Source of the DNA: Zygaena filipendulae
Lineage: Eukaryota > Arthropoda > Insecta > Lepidoptera > Zygaenidae
Assembly (NCBI GenBank): GCA_907165275.2
Contig: OU015653.1
Span: forward strand, 14,414,001-14,478,000
DNA: 64,000 nt
Direction: 5' to 3'
A program made the position numbers and the translations under genes. The first letter of the stretch is position 1. Each line of letters opens with the position of its first letter. Shown here one piece after another: positions 20,660-34,475 of this stretch. The notes under the pieces are model-generated. The model was given only the letters and a program-made list of their open reading frames with translations. It was not told the DNA's origin and searched no databases.

Positions 20660-23600
20660 CTTGTGCCACGTCGTTTTCTTTCGCGTTTCTGTTTAACTTT
20701 TCAATTTATTTTTTGCGTACAACAATTAATTTCAACTCAGTTCTATCGAAAATTCGTAATTGTAAGAGTAATTACAGTTGTTAGCGTATTGGGTATTCCC
20801 AAAACAAATTTCGAAACTAATAATTGTTCTGTCTAGACCAGACGATTGATTTGTTTTGATATACGTACCTACGAATGTTGAACCCTCTTTATTTTTATTT
20901 TCAAAGTCAAAAATACAAGTTTCTCACTCGGGTCATTGAAGATCACTATGGTAGGTCATCAACCTAAGTGGGATTTATTTTATTTGCCTCTATTTAATAT
21001 TTTATTAGGTGCCTTAGTGAAGATTCTTAAAGATTAGTGTTCATAAGAAGTCATCTGTAAAGTAATTTTTAAATAAATAAATAAAATCATGGATCTTGTT
21101 AGGCAAAATAAAAAGAGGAGGGGAGAATAGAGTCCGAAAGCTTATTGTGATGTTTTACAAACATGCGAATTAGTTCCAATTATTTTTTTTACAATAAAGT
21201 AAATCTTCACGCACAATCGTTGGCTTTGTATGTACTAGTGGACTGGATAAAAATTTTATTATTTTTTTTTCATAACACACCAAAATTAAATGGAGTGCTC
21301 GCAAAATATCGAGTGACGTGATTCAGTTTACTTTAAAACGCATAAGTAGGTACTTTTGTTATCATACAATACATGACCATAAAAATAAGATATGTTAATA
21401 ACGAAACACGGCGTTACGCCGACTAAAAACTTAAAAAATAGGTCAAATAAAAACCTAATTACATTTAATTGGGGGCGATTAATCCAAAGGCCACTCAAAA
21501 TAAATAGGATTTTTAGGGCGGAGCGAGTGCAAAGTTTAAGCAATGGCGTTAAAACTTGGCATCCTCGTACAACGAAAAAAACCTTACCTTGAAAACAAAC
21601 GAGTTTCAGTACAAGAAGATGAGCTGTAGGTATAGTGTTGTCTTTTTTGCGCATCGGAAGGTAACAATGATTTAGGAGTTTGTTTTAACAGAGCTATGAA
21701 AGGTCTGCGGTACCAGTTCAGTAGGAAACCTCGCTAACGTTTGATCCGGCTTTCAGTTTTAATCACTATTCCAGTTGAAAATGTACCCGAAAACAGTGCC
21801 GAAATCCACATTATATTGTATAGCTTTTGAAAACTATTCTAAACCTTCCTCTCGTGTGAAAACGTTTAGGTACTTAGTTCAAATAGTTTAACCTTTTTAG
21901 GAAAAGTTGTAGAAAAATTATCCGACTCAAATATGTACATTGTACACTGATAAAAAACAGTGAGTGTAAAAACGATAATGATCTATTTTTTGAATTTTAA
22001 TAGCAATAATATTATTATAATCCTTTCAACATTGTTAAGTCTAATCCTATCATACTACTTTACATTTTAATTGATTTTAAACGCCCACTTTCAAAGTCTG
22101 TGCAAAATTATGGAAATTCTATTTATTTCATTAGCCCCATAGGATATCCTTCGTAAAGAATCCATACTCGAAATATTATGATTATTATTATACAATACTG
22201 GCAGTTTTACCCCCGCCATTGTCAGAATTCCTTCGGGAACTCTATGCATCGTGATAAAAGTACCATAATATTATTTCCTCTTTCAAGACATAAATTAGGC
22301 GTAACTGTATACCAACTCTTTGTTCTGGTATAAAAAAGTGTCTGGGATACTACAACACTTTATTACTGAAATAATCTATGATTTATCATTTCAGTAGTTC
22401 CAAAAATTATTCCCCCTTTAAGCACTTAAAGAAAAAGTTTAGAAGAAGAGCCCAATACTCTTATTACTTCGATCTTATTTCCAATCTAACAGTAATTGCT
22501 AATAGAATAACAGTTTACCCCTATTTCACTAAGAGAGTTATGCCTTTGCGATTTAACCTTCCAAGAACCCATTCTCAGTGCTTGCTGCACTATTTAAGGG
22601 GATTTGGGTATTGTACGTTTCGAGACTCATAGGTTTTTGCAATGAGTTGATAATTATATTAATCAATAAGGAAATGTGGTTGTATATAGTATAGATTTCA
22701 GAAATATTTAGTAAACGTTTCATGGACAGAACAGTTCACAAAAAAAAATACACCAGTTCAGAGCATATTATTTTCTACATCGTTCCATATACTTGGGTTT
22801 TTTCGGATGCTATCTGTCACGGCACATCGGTTCGATCCTGGGGGAGCGATAGCCCCGAAAAAGTGCGGCTCCAGTGATTGATGGTGGCAGCCGCTTCCGA
22901 ATGAACTGGCAGTCTTGTCTCTCCCCTGACCTTCGAGCTTCAGGTGCAGTTTGGGTTTTCCTGTCTCCTAAAGTATGTAAGTTATTATGTAGCTTTAACA
23001 AAAAAATCTACTATCGATTCAGATAAAAAATATACGAATTGATGGTTTTTAGATTTTTGCCTTTACTTGTGGCATAAGACATTTTGTCTACTGCCGTCGT
23101 TACCATTCAATAGGCACAGTTCAATAGGTACAGTTAAGTTACAGTATTATAGGATATTTTGATGAAGCTATTCAGATTCGAATACGTATAAATGTGCCTA
23201 GTTTGATTTAAAGTCCTAGAGTCTAGACCTATATAATAGGAGATTACCTAATTTGATCAAAAGTTTAGTTTGAGGTGGAACTGTTACCAACTGTTGGAAG
23301 ATATATCAAAACTTTGCCATTAAAACAATGGCAGACCGCGACGCTTTCCACTATTGCGACTCCATTTCTTCAATCGACTTTATGGTGTCGCAAAGTTTTG
23401 GAACTTGAACCGATCGCTTACATAAATTATAAGGGACGGTATTGTCCCAATATTAAAATAGCAGAATGGTGGACGGGTTCCTATTAAAGGATCAAAATAT
23501 CATTTCGTTGAAGCAATTTCTTTTACGACAATTGTTATTATCGGGTTTCCACAATTCCTTGTCTTTGAAAATTACAGTTAAATTTTATTTTAAAGATTAT

Positions 23601-26600
23601 TTTTGTGAAAAAGGAAATCCCCTTTCCCTATCAGTTTAAAATTTTTGAAGATTTGAGCATCACTTCCAAATGTAGAGTTGATGTTGTAAATGAAATTATT
23701 TGCTTTTTTTATGGAACTTTAATTTCGTTTGACACTTCTATCAACTACTATTAAAATAAAATTGAACTAAAAATAAATCTTTAATTAGTGTTATCTTTTA
23801 TTAGTGTTAACTTTCCTCACAAATTCATTTGGTACGCTTTCATTCTATCGTTTAGAGAATTATGACCAGTAATAATATTGGAGCGAGCCATTAGATAACC
23901 GAGGTAATAATTTCGCTTAACAAAAGATAAGCGTCGTCGATCAATAGTTTATGAATTATTCGTGGACTAAAACAGGTTTAATTTCTAAGAGTATCGCGCA
24001 ACTGTCTCGTGGAACAATGTCTGAAATTGCTTCGAGTTTGATATATAGCGGCCGCTCCTCAAGGGATGAATTTGTTCGTAAACTTGGTGAATGTGAAAAG
24101 TTTTCGAGCTCACTTCAATCCATTACACGAGTGAAATATTTCTTTGTTTTCCATTCAAAATGTTCATCAGAAATCAAAAGTTTACCATTATACGGGGGCG
24201 CCTGTTGAATAATTGTCGTCGGGATTTCTCCAAATTCCCAAATTCCTATCTGGTTGAATAATATAACTCTCTTTATTCATCGTTCGAGTTGCGTAATGGG
24301 TTTTCGTAATACTTGATTGATGACTCGTCGAGTTCGGAGTGCGACGACGGTGGGATGAATTTGTACATTTGTAAATTGACGATAGACGTCACTGGTTCAG
24401 CGATTGCGATCACACGGCGGGGTCTGCAGGGTGGCGGACGGTAGTGTCGCTGAAAGTTCACTCCACTCTTAAACGCGTGACGATCAATCTCCGAACGTAA
24501 TAGGAGACGATGTATTTGAAACGTTATATCGGGCCAATGTATTATATTTAATAAAATGGTCCATCAATCACCAACAGACAGTGGGTGTCCCGCGACTCGG
24601 AGACAGATCACTGGCAAACATAATATTATCTAGACACGACTAACACATTATGAGCTCATAAACCACGTTAAAATCCATAATAATTCTTTAAGAATATATT
24701 AAATAATAAAAATATGCAAAATGTTTAAAAGTAGTCGATATATAAATGAATCGATTGTACCATTCCTGTAAAACAGGTGGATGAACAGAGAGTTACCGAG
24801 GTATGTAGATATTTCCTGGTCTTTTAGAGTTTTTTGGACGACTATACCTCTCAAAAAACTACTGACGCCACAGATTGAGCCAGCATTGCAATCTATTGGC
24901 ACCCCCCTTCTGTCAAACGAGAGCACGATTCAACTCGCCAGTATATCGTACCTTGACTAAATGCCCTCCCGAGGGCCCACCTTGAGTGTGATTTGTTTGC
25001 TGATAAGTTGATGGAACTTTTTTCCGTGTTAAAGATGTGTGAGGCTTACTTATATGAGAATTTGTTTACCACTGTAATTGGCTTACACCGTATATGCCAA
25101 CACTAAATATGTAAATAAATGAATCAAGTTGATACAATGGACAAATAAGGGAGCGGTGTTTATAACGTCTTTTAACATAGGATAGGAAACAGTGCAATCT
25201 GATTTTGAGGTAGAATCCAACAAATAGCATGACAATAGTTGCACCACATCGTGTATAGAAGCAGTACAAGTAACCGATGTCGATGTGAATTTATTTTTAA
25301 CTTCAATAAAAATCTAGCTGTCCTGAGATCTATTCCCAACTTGCCAGACTTCACCATCAGATATTTTCTGTACTAAAAATATGTAACAGCTGCATTGTTT
25401 GAAAACTTCGAAATGAACATAAACCTTATATCGGCGTGTTCTTCAAATCAAGATAACTCAAAATATTACGACTAAAATTATATAATAGCTAATAATGCCT
25501 AAAGTCAACATCTACAATACTTTTTACTCTGTCTTTATAAAAATTACGTTAACTCAATAAATTTTAACAATAAGAATTAAAAAGAAATAAGCAATACAAT
25601 AACAAAACAATATTAAACAAATTCATCCTTTCGATTTTTGTGTTGCGATCAAGAAAGTTTTTTAGAACGAAGTTGTTTAACGCGCGGTTCGGATGGGGGC
25701 TAGGCTAGGATGCGTGAAAGAAATTTTCCGTCACGGCGTCATAAGTGTGCGCTTGGTTAATGGTTTTTGGAACGATTATTTATTATTGGTTGCTTATTGG
25801 TTTTTTCTGTCTTGGAAACTACGAGGTGGAGAAACTTCGTTCTATACAATATACCTACATAATACATTGTATCCTTCAGCTATGTTGTATGTAGTATATA
25901 GGCTCTAACTTCTAAGACCAGCTCGCTGTTAACAGTTTTATAGAAAGCTATTGAGGCATATATTGTTGGTATAGTTTCTTCAGTAAAATCATATTGCAGT
26001 CAAAAGTCTTCCAATTAGAGATTGATTTTCATAGTTTTTTAGTTTATTTATTAAGTATTTTGAAATCAATTGCTTCAAATGAAATTACCAACAAAGAACG
26101 GCACAGGTCCAATTGTCAATTCAAAGTAATATGTGTGTTATATAACGATTCGGATCGCACCCTCTCATTCACTATCACCCCCTATAAAAACATTCTTCGC
26201 GAGGATCGTATCATGCGAATTGATCCCCGAACATAATCAATCAAACGTCCCTTTAGTTTTCAAAAGGATTCTCTTTTTTATAGAAAACGGACAATTGGCC
26301 AGAAGCCTACCCCATTTCAGAACGTATTCTCTCAAAATTCGCCTGAGAAGGGTGAGACGAGAGTTCTGGGAGCGGGCCGGTAACGGTTAAGTTTTGATTT
26401 AGTGCTTATAGCTGTCACAGTCGGAAGGAGTCCTCTTTAAACTTTTAGTCGTGTAATAGAATAAAACTGTTGGAACAATGCTCGTGCTTCAGCATTCATA
26501 CTCTGGTTCGCCCGAGTATTATGGAAATGTAGAGGTTAGCTGTGCCTATAGCTGGCCGAGCGCCGAAGATATAAAATCTAAATGCTTCCCGATCGAATGA

Positions 26601-27460
26601 ATATTCTAAACCGGAGCCAACTGTGAAACTGGCACAAATTTCACCGATACTCGCTGCGGGAATCCGAATTCCCGAATACTATTTTACTGAAAGTAAAGTA
26701 GTGTGGTAGGCTTTGAAATGTTCTGCTTAAACTTTTAATGGTAATTTAGGTACTAACTTAGAGCCTCATAGAAGCATTGTAAAAGATGCAACCTTTGAAT
26801 CAAGAATTACATTATATATTGTGAAAATTAAAATATTTTTATGCTGTTTGGTTGCAACCAGTATAATAAATTACTTATTTTCTGTGAATGTGATCGAAGC
26901 ATTTTTACAACTAACACTTGCAAGAGAGATATTATGTAGTATATACCGCTGTATCGAGTATTAGTTATTATAATATAATTACACAAATTCAGACTGCTAA
27001 GTAGACACATAATAATAATCTTGTCTATGGGGAGACCATGACCAGAAAAGTAGCGAATATTTACAATTTTCGAAAGTACAGATTCATCTTGTTTATTGGC
27101 AATTATTTTAATAGCAGCAATAGAGAGTTGTTGATAAGGCAGTCAACCCTCATTAGCGTTCCATTCGGCCAGGATAAGGATCTGCCATTGTGTCACACTC
27201 ATTATTGCGATGCTCTTGTTTTGTCTGAAGATCTTTTATTGTTCCCTCAAACAAAACCGTTGAGATAAAACTCAAAAGAATCGCTCTTAATTATTTTCTT
27301 TAAGAAACGATGATTTAAAAATGTCTCAGCAATGGGAATTGAGGACTATTGTCTAAATTCATTATTAGATAATTACATACTAGGCATTATATTGCAGATC
27401 GTAAAGCGAAAGTAGATAGATCTAAAGTGCTCATAAATTAACTTCAGCAATATTTTTATT
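20660..27460. other. Long AT-rich interval with no recognised gene
   Basis: Scattered frames of 60-110 codons (for example 21328-21654, 22378-22632 and 23951-24208) look like no known protein and lack exon-like context. Locally richer, non-repetitive patches occur at about 22805-22985 (with GGTTCGATCC, resembling a pol III B box) and 24330-24480. These may be regulatory or old SINE remains. Confidence 0.35.
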
Positions 27461-27463
27461 TTA

Positions 27464-27735
27464 ACGACCCTATTGGCGCAGTAGGTCACCATGCCTGCCC
27501 GCTAATCGAGAGGTTTCGGGTTCGATTCCCGGTGGGGGTGGACTTTGTGTGATGAAGCCAGGGTTCCATTTTCTAGTCTGGGTGTGTTTATATATCTATT
27601 GTATAAAATAAAAGTAATTTTTGTAGTATATACATTATACACGTTTACTTGGTTTCCACGACACAAGCAGATAATAGCTTACTGTGGGATCAAGTAGATC
27701 TGTGTGTTGTGAAGTGGATTATTATTATTAGATAT
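27464..27735 (+). mobile_element. tRNA-derived SINE, full copy
   Basis: The head carries a pol III A box (TGGCGCAGTAGG) and B box (GGTTCGATTCC) about 40 bp apart, in a tRNA-like segment of about 73 nt. The body continues through TTTGTGTGATGAAG, CTTGGTTTCCACGACACAAGC and AGTAGATCTGTGTGTTGTGAAG to an ATTATTATTATTA tail. A reverse copy lies at 61438-61703 and a 5'-truncated one at about 56553-56640. It is transcribed, if at all, by RNA polymerase III and moved by a LINE in trans. Confidence 0.8.
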
Positions 27736-28058
27736 TATATTAAAATAATGTGCTAGGTAGCATGAAAATTTCTGCTCTCTATCTATTTCTGCTGCTGAAA
27801 TTAAGCTCTCTAAAAATTGGATTTTGGGGTATGTTGTTTTTACTAGAAATGGCAATTATATCTGACTTATTGTATTAATAATGTAGCTATAAAAATTAAC
27901 CCGCAGTGCTTAGCCAGGGGCGGTGAGAAATTAATTTAATGAAAACTTCTGGCTAAACGTTTATGAACTCTATACGTGTACCTGACTTTACAATATCACT
28001 GTGTAGGCGTAAAGGTTTAGACCTTTTGTAGACCAACTAAGACTACTTACATTAAAAA

Positions 28059-28525
28059 CTAGCAGTCCCCGCGATTTCACCCGCGTTAAATTATTATTAT
28101 TTATTATTATAAGTGAAAGAATTTTCAAAATCGGTTCAGTAGATCCAGAGTTTTCTCCCTACAACCACGCAAACGTACAAACTCAGGAGTTCCCAGGGGA
28201 ATTCCGGGATAAAAAGTACTCTGTGTAACTCAGGTTAACCGCAGCTTCCTATAAGTGAAAGAATTTTAAAAATTGGTTCAGTAGATCTAGAGATTACCCC
28301 CTACAACCTCAAAGTCACAAATTCCCCACGGTTTCACCCATGGTAATTTCGGAGTTCCCGCGGCAATTACAGGATAAAAAGTACCTTATGATACTCAGGA
28401 ACACTCTAACATTCAATTGGTAAAAGAATTTTCAAAATCGGTTCAGTAGTTCCAGAGATTATCCCCTACAACGTCATAAACTCACAAACTCACAAACTTT
28501 ACGTCTTTATAATATTAAGTACGGA
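28059..28525 (-). mobile_element. Long Helitron-like element with internally repeated body
   Basis: On the minus strand it begins A^TCCGTACTTAATATTAT and ends with the GC-rich hairpin region and CTAG^T (28059-28062). At 467 bp it is about twice the usual 215-225 bp. The block AATTTTCAAAATCGGTTCAGTAG(A/T) recurs near 28120, 28260 and 28425, and TTCCCRSGG blocks recur near 28190 and 28350. It is a tandem composite of about three bodies, or successive nested insertions. Confidence 0.6.
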
Positions 28526-28977
28526 TACTTATCTACTAAATTACATTTACTTATCTACCTCATTGTGGTCATATCATGACAAAATGCTGAACAGATTTGA
28601 ATGGAACTTTGTATGTTTTTAAATATAACATTTAATTTCCAATATTGGTCGCAAATGTATCGAAACAAAATAATTCAGAGAATCCTTTTCCGTCGATGTG
28701 AATACCAGCTCAAAGGATCTATAAATGAATATTGACCTCCGTCAAACAGAGGAGTCATAAACTATCCAATAGCGGTACCACTTTTACTAGTCTTGCTTAA
28801 AAGTTAAAGAGGGGTGGTATACTTACCTTCAACCAGCTAGAGTTTTAAGTTTTAACGAGGCGATATTGACTCGCAGCTTGTCGCGTCGCTAACAACTTGT
28901 ATAATCCTTGTTTAAACAACAAAAGTTTGGGAAATATTGCACCGTAGCAGAGTATGCTTAAGGCTTGACCACGTACA

Positions 28978-29253
28978 ACGTTACGGAGACGTGACGTAGC
29001 CAAAGCGCGTAATGCAACGAGTTCTGATTATTGAATTGTCTTCCGATTTTCGGGTAAATATTTTACTGTCGAGTCACCGTATTTGTAGCCAGCAGTTGTA
29101 GGAAAACTTTTTGCCTTTTCAGAGCTAATTATAAATTAAATATCCTTTAAAATTACATATATGGGCTCGTACAAGAACAGCTAACGATGTCTTAAGAAAA
29201 TTAACCTTTTCAGCACTCGTGACGTGTCCGTTACGTCACGTCCCTGTAACGGT
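28978..29253. repeat. Inverted repeat with GTTACGGAGACGTGACGTA-type arms
   Basis: The 19-20 bp arm at about 28979-28998 is found reversed at about 29233-29252 with two mismatches. Similarity does not extend far beyond the arms, so this may be a diverged MITE. The motif contains TGACGT (CRE-like). Confidence 0.4.
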
Positions 29254-30429
29254 TTGCTATGTCTCGGACGTTTGTGAATGCACCTTTACCAACCCACTGC
29301 CATTTTGTCTTACGTTTCCACTGGCTTTTTAGTTTAAACTCCAGGTGAGAAGTACGGCAGTTTGCTAACTATCTTCACAGAACTGTTACTTTGAACTAAG
29401 ACTAGTCCCGGTTTAAAAAAAACCAAGCGGGCCAATGAATCACGTGCGCAGCTTTTATCACGATTGATTCAAAAGTTTGCTATTTGCTCAATGGAAACTC
29501 AGAGTGAACTGAAGGTGTGGTCTTTTCGAGATAGAGCAACTCTGTAGAAAGTAGGTAGGTACTACAGGAGTTTATGAAGAAATATTATTTCATTTATGAA
29601 GGATTCTTGTCGGTGGTTTTTTCAACGGTTCCAGGGCACTCGACAAAGTGTCACGAGTCCAGAGTAGCAACGATGATATTTTTTCACAGAATTTAATGTA
29701 TAAACTAAATCTAAGTGAAACAGGATTTTTCATGCTTGAGAAGAAATGCGAGCTGCGTTTATTGCATAAAAAAGATACAAACATAATATAGGTATATAGA
29801 TAGAGCAAATGTTATCTTTTTACTACAAAAGTTATATTTTTACCACTATCATGCTCTCCTATTTTGTGTTATTCCTATAAATTTATTGTATAAGAATTAT
29901 TATGTTTGTAATGTTTCTGAAATAGGTAATAACATTTCTACAAAAGTCTTCTTACTTGTGTTTTCTTTTAAAAATTGACATACTTAGTAAAATACTCAAA
30001 CTTTATTATTTGAACCATATGATGATATATGTATGATTGAATGAACTACCGACAAAAAACTATTTAAATTGAAGTCGGTAGTAAGTCCTTCAAAATTATA
30101 AATGCGAATATTTGTTTGTTTGTTTGTTAGGCTTTGACGCTAATCTACTTAATCGTGGGTTAGGCAGAGAAAAGGACGGTACCTACTTTTTATCCCACAA
30201 TTCCTTGTTGTCCGGAAGTTGACTCTTAATTTTTATTAAACAACTCATACCTAGTCAATGTTGGTTAATGCTGGACCTTTACTAGTGGCTCCCGAGAAAA
30301 GGTTATGTATCAGCCCGCTTTGACTTTTAATATATCACCTTGACAACAATATAAGCTCCCATAAGTATCCCTTTTCTATTTCTAAGCAATGTTAGTACTC
30401 GTATGTACACAATGTGAACTTTTACATGT

Positions 30430-30545
30430 AGGTATTTGTGTAAACAAACCAGTGCCGGGAGCGACCGGGGTGCACCCGGGGCGGGAGGCAATAAGGGGCG
30501 AGGTGGGGCATTAGGGGGCGATTAGGCGCCCGGGGCGAATCGAGA
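30430..30545. other. GC-rich patch with palindromes
   Basis: About 115 bp strongly enriched in G and C, including ACCGGGGTGCACCCGGGG and GGCGCCCGGGGCG. It is not matched elsewhere in the window and has no ORF. It could be a regulatory element or an unidentified promoter. Confidence 0.3.
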
Positions 30546-30903
30546 GAGCCACGTCACAGTTATCGGCGTCCCGTGTCTGTGTTTACTTAACTCTATTTAA
30601 CTTTTTTAAGTCACTCGTGTAGGTTGATTTTTGTATTGAATAAAAGAGCAAAACCTTTTGTTCGTATTGTTTTAATGGTTTTTACACAGTCCAATATAAC
30701 ACGAGGGGTCAAGACAAAACCAAATTGAATATGTATACTTTATTGCATATATACAGTAGAGAAACACATTTAAAAATTATTTAATTATTACAAAACAAGT
30801 AAATATGTACAATTAAGTGATCTATATTGCTTTACATAGGAAATCTAGGGTAGAGAGAGATAGAGGAAAAGAGAGGTATAGTCTTTGTATGAAACTGAAA
30901 CTA

Positions 30904-31135
30904 CTAGCTGTGCCCCGCGGTTTCACCCGCGTGAGTTGCGGAACTCCCGCAGGAACTCTATAGTAAGTAGTAGCCTGATTTACTCCTTATAACATCAGCT
31001 AATTAGCAGTGAAAACCCCGTCAACATCGGTCCAACCGTTGCGGAGATTCACCCGCGGGAGTTTCGAAATCCCCACAGGAACTCCAAACTTATTTTATAC
31101 AAACCTTGTCCTGACAAGAACGAACACAAAAAAAC
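30904..31135 (-). mobile_element. Helitron-like element, minus orientation
   Basis: Starts on plus with CTAGCTGTGCCCCGCGGTTTCACCCGCG, the reversed hairpin and CTAG end, and continues through a body with ATCAGCTAATTAGCAGTGAAA. The same body is found at about 47165-47300. The 5' end is not defined; an A-run follows at 31150. Confidence 0.6.
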
Positions 31136-31743
31136 CGTGATAAGAGGCAAAAAAAAAAAAAAAAAAACTCATGTCGAAAGAAAATTACAGTTGCTTTGTT
31201 TTTCCGTAGGGCAGCCGTATGACGTCATGACGGAAAATGATTTTTTTACTCCCATCCTGACCGTGCTATAAAGAACTTCGTTCTAAAAAAAATTAATTAT
31301 CCAATTTGGAAGTTATGCGCTTACACACATTTTGACGATTATATTTAAATTTAAATAGATATAATATACGCTCTACATAGTATTATATTATCTGTGCTAT
31401 TACTTTAACAATTTTTAATTTGAGTCTTGAAGAGGTCTACCTATACTAACATGACATATAACTATTAAAAGCACACGTAATTTAATAAAAGCGTAACATT
31501 TAAATATAACCTGACATTTACAAGTGTAACACGACACAAGTATAGTGTGTGTTATCATAAAATTTCCAGCGAGCGCCCCCTACTGGCGGGGGATGAAGCC
31601 ACCCCGGGCGGACTGCAGTCGACACTGCATTTTATTGCAATACATAAAGACACATGAGTAGGGTAACCCCAAAATTTTGTTACAATTGAAAGAAAGACAG
31701 AAAGCAAGAATCATGAAAGCAAAATTGCTACTTCATTTTCTTA

Positions 31744-31815
31744 CTAGCTGATCCCTTGCAGTTTCACTCGGGTTAATTTTGGAATTCCCGCGGTGATTCC
31801 GGTATAAAAAGTCAC
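31744..31815 (-). mobile_element. Helitron-like 3' fragment, minus orientation
   Basis: CTAGCTGATCCCTTGCAGTTTCACTCGG then GGAATTCCCGCGG and GGTATAAAAAGT. The hairpin is degraded and the 5' part is absent. Confidence 0.5.
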
Positions 31816-31859
31816 TTGTTGTTCACAAACATCTTAGTTTCGTTTAATTAATAGTATAT

Positions 31860-31977
31860 TGTTATCCAAGGGGTGAAAGTAACTCATTTAGTGCCGAGAC
31901 GGGGTTTGGCGCCCGAGCGTAGCGAGGGCGCCAATAGTTCGAGGCACTAAATAAGTTACTTTCTCCCGAGGGTAACA
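31860..31977. repeat. 118-bp foldback element with inner hairpin
   Basis: Outer arms of about 35 bp (TGTTATCCAAGGGGTGAAAG... against ...CTTTCTCCCGAGGGTAACA) are imperfect inverted repeats. The centre holds a separate perfect 7-bp stem, GGCGCCC-GAGCGTAGCGA-GGGCGCC (31909-31933). No TSD or ORF seen. A structurally related foldback lies at about 49767-50005. Confidence 0.6.
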
Positions 31978-32017
31978 CTGTGCTTTTCATTACGAATGCA
32001 AGGAAAGTCAAAATAAA

Positions 32018-32222
32018 AATAGGAATTAGCTAAAGAAAAAATGAGTGAAGATCGGATAGTCGCTTGACACTTTCCCACCTATTTCTTTTTCTTTGGCCGG
32101 CTAGCTATTCAGCCAGGATTTTTTATTTACATTGTGGCGACCTAAAAAAATATTTTCTTTAATTATTAAGTATTAATTAAAGAAAAATATAAATAGGAAT
32201 TAGCTTAAGAAAAAGTGAGTGA
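32018..32222. repeat. Direct repeat of a 33-bp AT-rich motif
   Basis: AAATAGGAATTAGCTAAAG followed by AAAAA(A)TGAGTGAA at 32018-32051 recurs at about 32189-32222. The spacer has no ORF. Possibly the remains of a tandem duplication. Confidence 0.4.
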
Positions 32223-33534
32223 ATTTTATTTTAATTAATACCTACTTAAACTTTACGTTATTTCAATTTTACATCGCGCTGGCTGTATAGAAAGTTGAAA
32301 CATGGTTCAATAGAAATGTGAAAATAGACCTAGTTTTTTTTTAATAATTTGACAGTTGTCAGTTGAAAGCGATTCTCCCTAGGGCTGAAACTCACTACTA
32401 CTTTCAACCCGCTTCTCAGGCAACTTCAGACCTACTTTCCGAGCATGAGTAATGAAAAAGAATTTTTAAATAGGTAAAGTTGTTTGTAAGTAGATACACC
32501 CGAGCTGAATTTAGATTTATCCAACAAACTTTAAAACCTTCACCCTTTCAGGACGGGCGTTTTAGATATCCCTTTCTTAGGGATTACTTACAGTGTTATA
32601 GGAACTTTTTTTAAATATTCATGCAGGCGGAACGCTGGGGCTCCACTGAAAATCAGCGCTGAGGCTACTACAATCGCAGCATATGCTGAGTGGAGTCTCT
32701 TTTAGCAAGACACTGCACCGCATACCTTTAGTTACCTTTATATTGTAAAGTGTTTGTTGCGTGGTGTATATGTGTTTGTTCTTGCTGAATATAGCTGTTT
32801 ATCTTATCTTATCTTTATACCTATGCAGCCCTTAAATTATAACCAAAAATATAGGTGTTTACATCCAAGAAGTTACCGGTGAGTAAGACCAAATTAATAT
32901 TATAGTTAAGTATTTAACAGTGTATGAAATAGCAGTTCTGTGTTGAAACAGCCGCTCCAGGTCTGGATAGTACTCTACCATTTGCTACCTTAGCAAAATT
33001 GAGCGAAATCATTTTCTAATTTCGATTGCGTGTTGTCATACAAATCAACCTACCTTCAATTTCGTCTACATTTCTTTCGAGTATTGTGTCTCACAAATTC
33101 GTGAAAAATGGTAACACTACTAAGCGATGGTGGAGTGTTGCATTATATCTATAGGTATACCTTTAATATTGGAAATTGGAAAATTAGTTGAAAACATCGT
33201 TGGTGTTAAGAAATACACATAATATTATTATTATTTAATCCTAAATATCTACGTACTAAAGGCTCCTAAGGGCGCGTACCCAGGGCCGTAAAATTATTAA
33301 AAAAAAAATGGTCGTCAGGTATCGCGAGTTCGATCCCCACATCAGAGTATTCGTGTTAGATATTTGTTATTATTATAAACAAATAAGGTGTACAAAAAAT
33401 ATTATTAGCTCAGTTAGTTTAGCTAAGTTTGGGGCCAGATGGCGATGTTGCTATCCCTAAGATACTCTAATTATTACTCATTAGACAAGAAATTTCGAAA
33501 ACTACTTAACCTATGAAGTTGTTTAGCAGGTAGG

Positions 33535-33609
33535 TAAGAACGAATTTCAGGGAGTTCCCGCGGGAATCCCCAAATCGATTAACGCTGGCGAAACCGCAGG
33601 ACATGGCTA
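33535..33609 (+). mobile_element. Helitron-like 3' fragment
   Basis: GAGTTCCCGCGGGAATCCCC, TTAACGCTGGCGAAACCGC and GGCTAG at the end show the eroded 3' part of the family. Confidence 0.5.
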
Positions 33610-34475
33610 GACTAGGAAATTATGAGTAACGTAGGTCGCGGAATAAAGTAAGTAGGTACTTTCCATTCCGATACGAAGACTTTCTGAAAGATTTCCGAAA
33701 TTAACGGGATTGGAACTACGGGGGGGAAAGCTAGTCAATATTAATATTATGGAGCACTCAGACCCTGTAATCTTTATACAAGAGCCCTTATATGGCACTT
33801 AATAAGGGCGATGTTATAATAAAATTGAACGTTATAATACACGTACCGGTAGAGAAGTAAATCAAATACAATCGGAATAATAATAAACTGTATCGAATTA
33901 ACAATGTGGGATGGAATATGTTCAATTATGTATTCGAACCGAGTTACAGCAGGTAATATTGGTGGCGAGTACAGACGTCGTTTTACATAATTTAATTATT
34001 CAAGCTTTTGCGCCAGGTGTTGCTTTTTACAGACAATTATTAAACATACAGAAATTGTTATTAATAATTTATTATGACCGATTTAAAACAGCAAGTCATT
34101 AAGTGTATAAGAAATTACTGAAGTAATTTCAATGATTTCGATTTCTTTCAAGCACCGTTGTGTGTTTTTGTAAGATTTTAAATTAAATTTAGATATCTAA
34201 AAATTTAACCTGACTCTAAATATTTCGTTTAGCATAACTTAGACCGAACTAAGTATATTTAAGCACGAAATCAATCCTAATACCTAAATATTATACAATA
34301 GTAAAGGGACAAAACTAGAAATTTTGAATGTAGGGTGTAATCTCTGGAGCTATCCAACCTAAAAATGTAAATAGACATAGAGTGTTTATTTTTAGAGCTC
34401 CCGAGGGAGTTTCGAAACTCACGGATTGTTTATAGGAGGGGACAATTCAGTGTACCAACTTTATTCATAACTTTT

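Noticed and set aside
22805..22985. SINE or tRNA based on GGTTCGATCC
   Set aside because: A B-box-like word alone, with no A box at the right distance and no second copy.
27464..27540. Functional tRNA gene
   Set aside because: A and B boxes are present, but the same segment leads into a SINE body shared with 61438-61703, and I could not fold a clean acceptor and anticodon stem.
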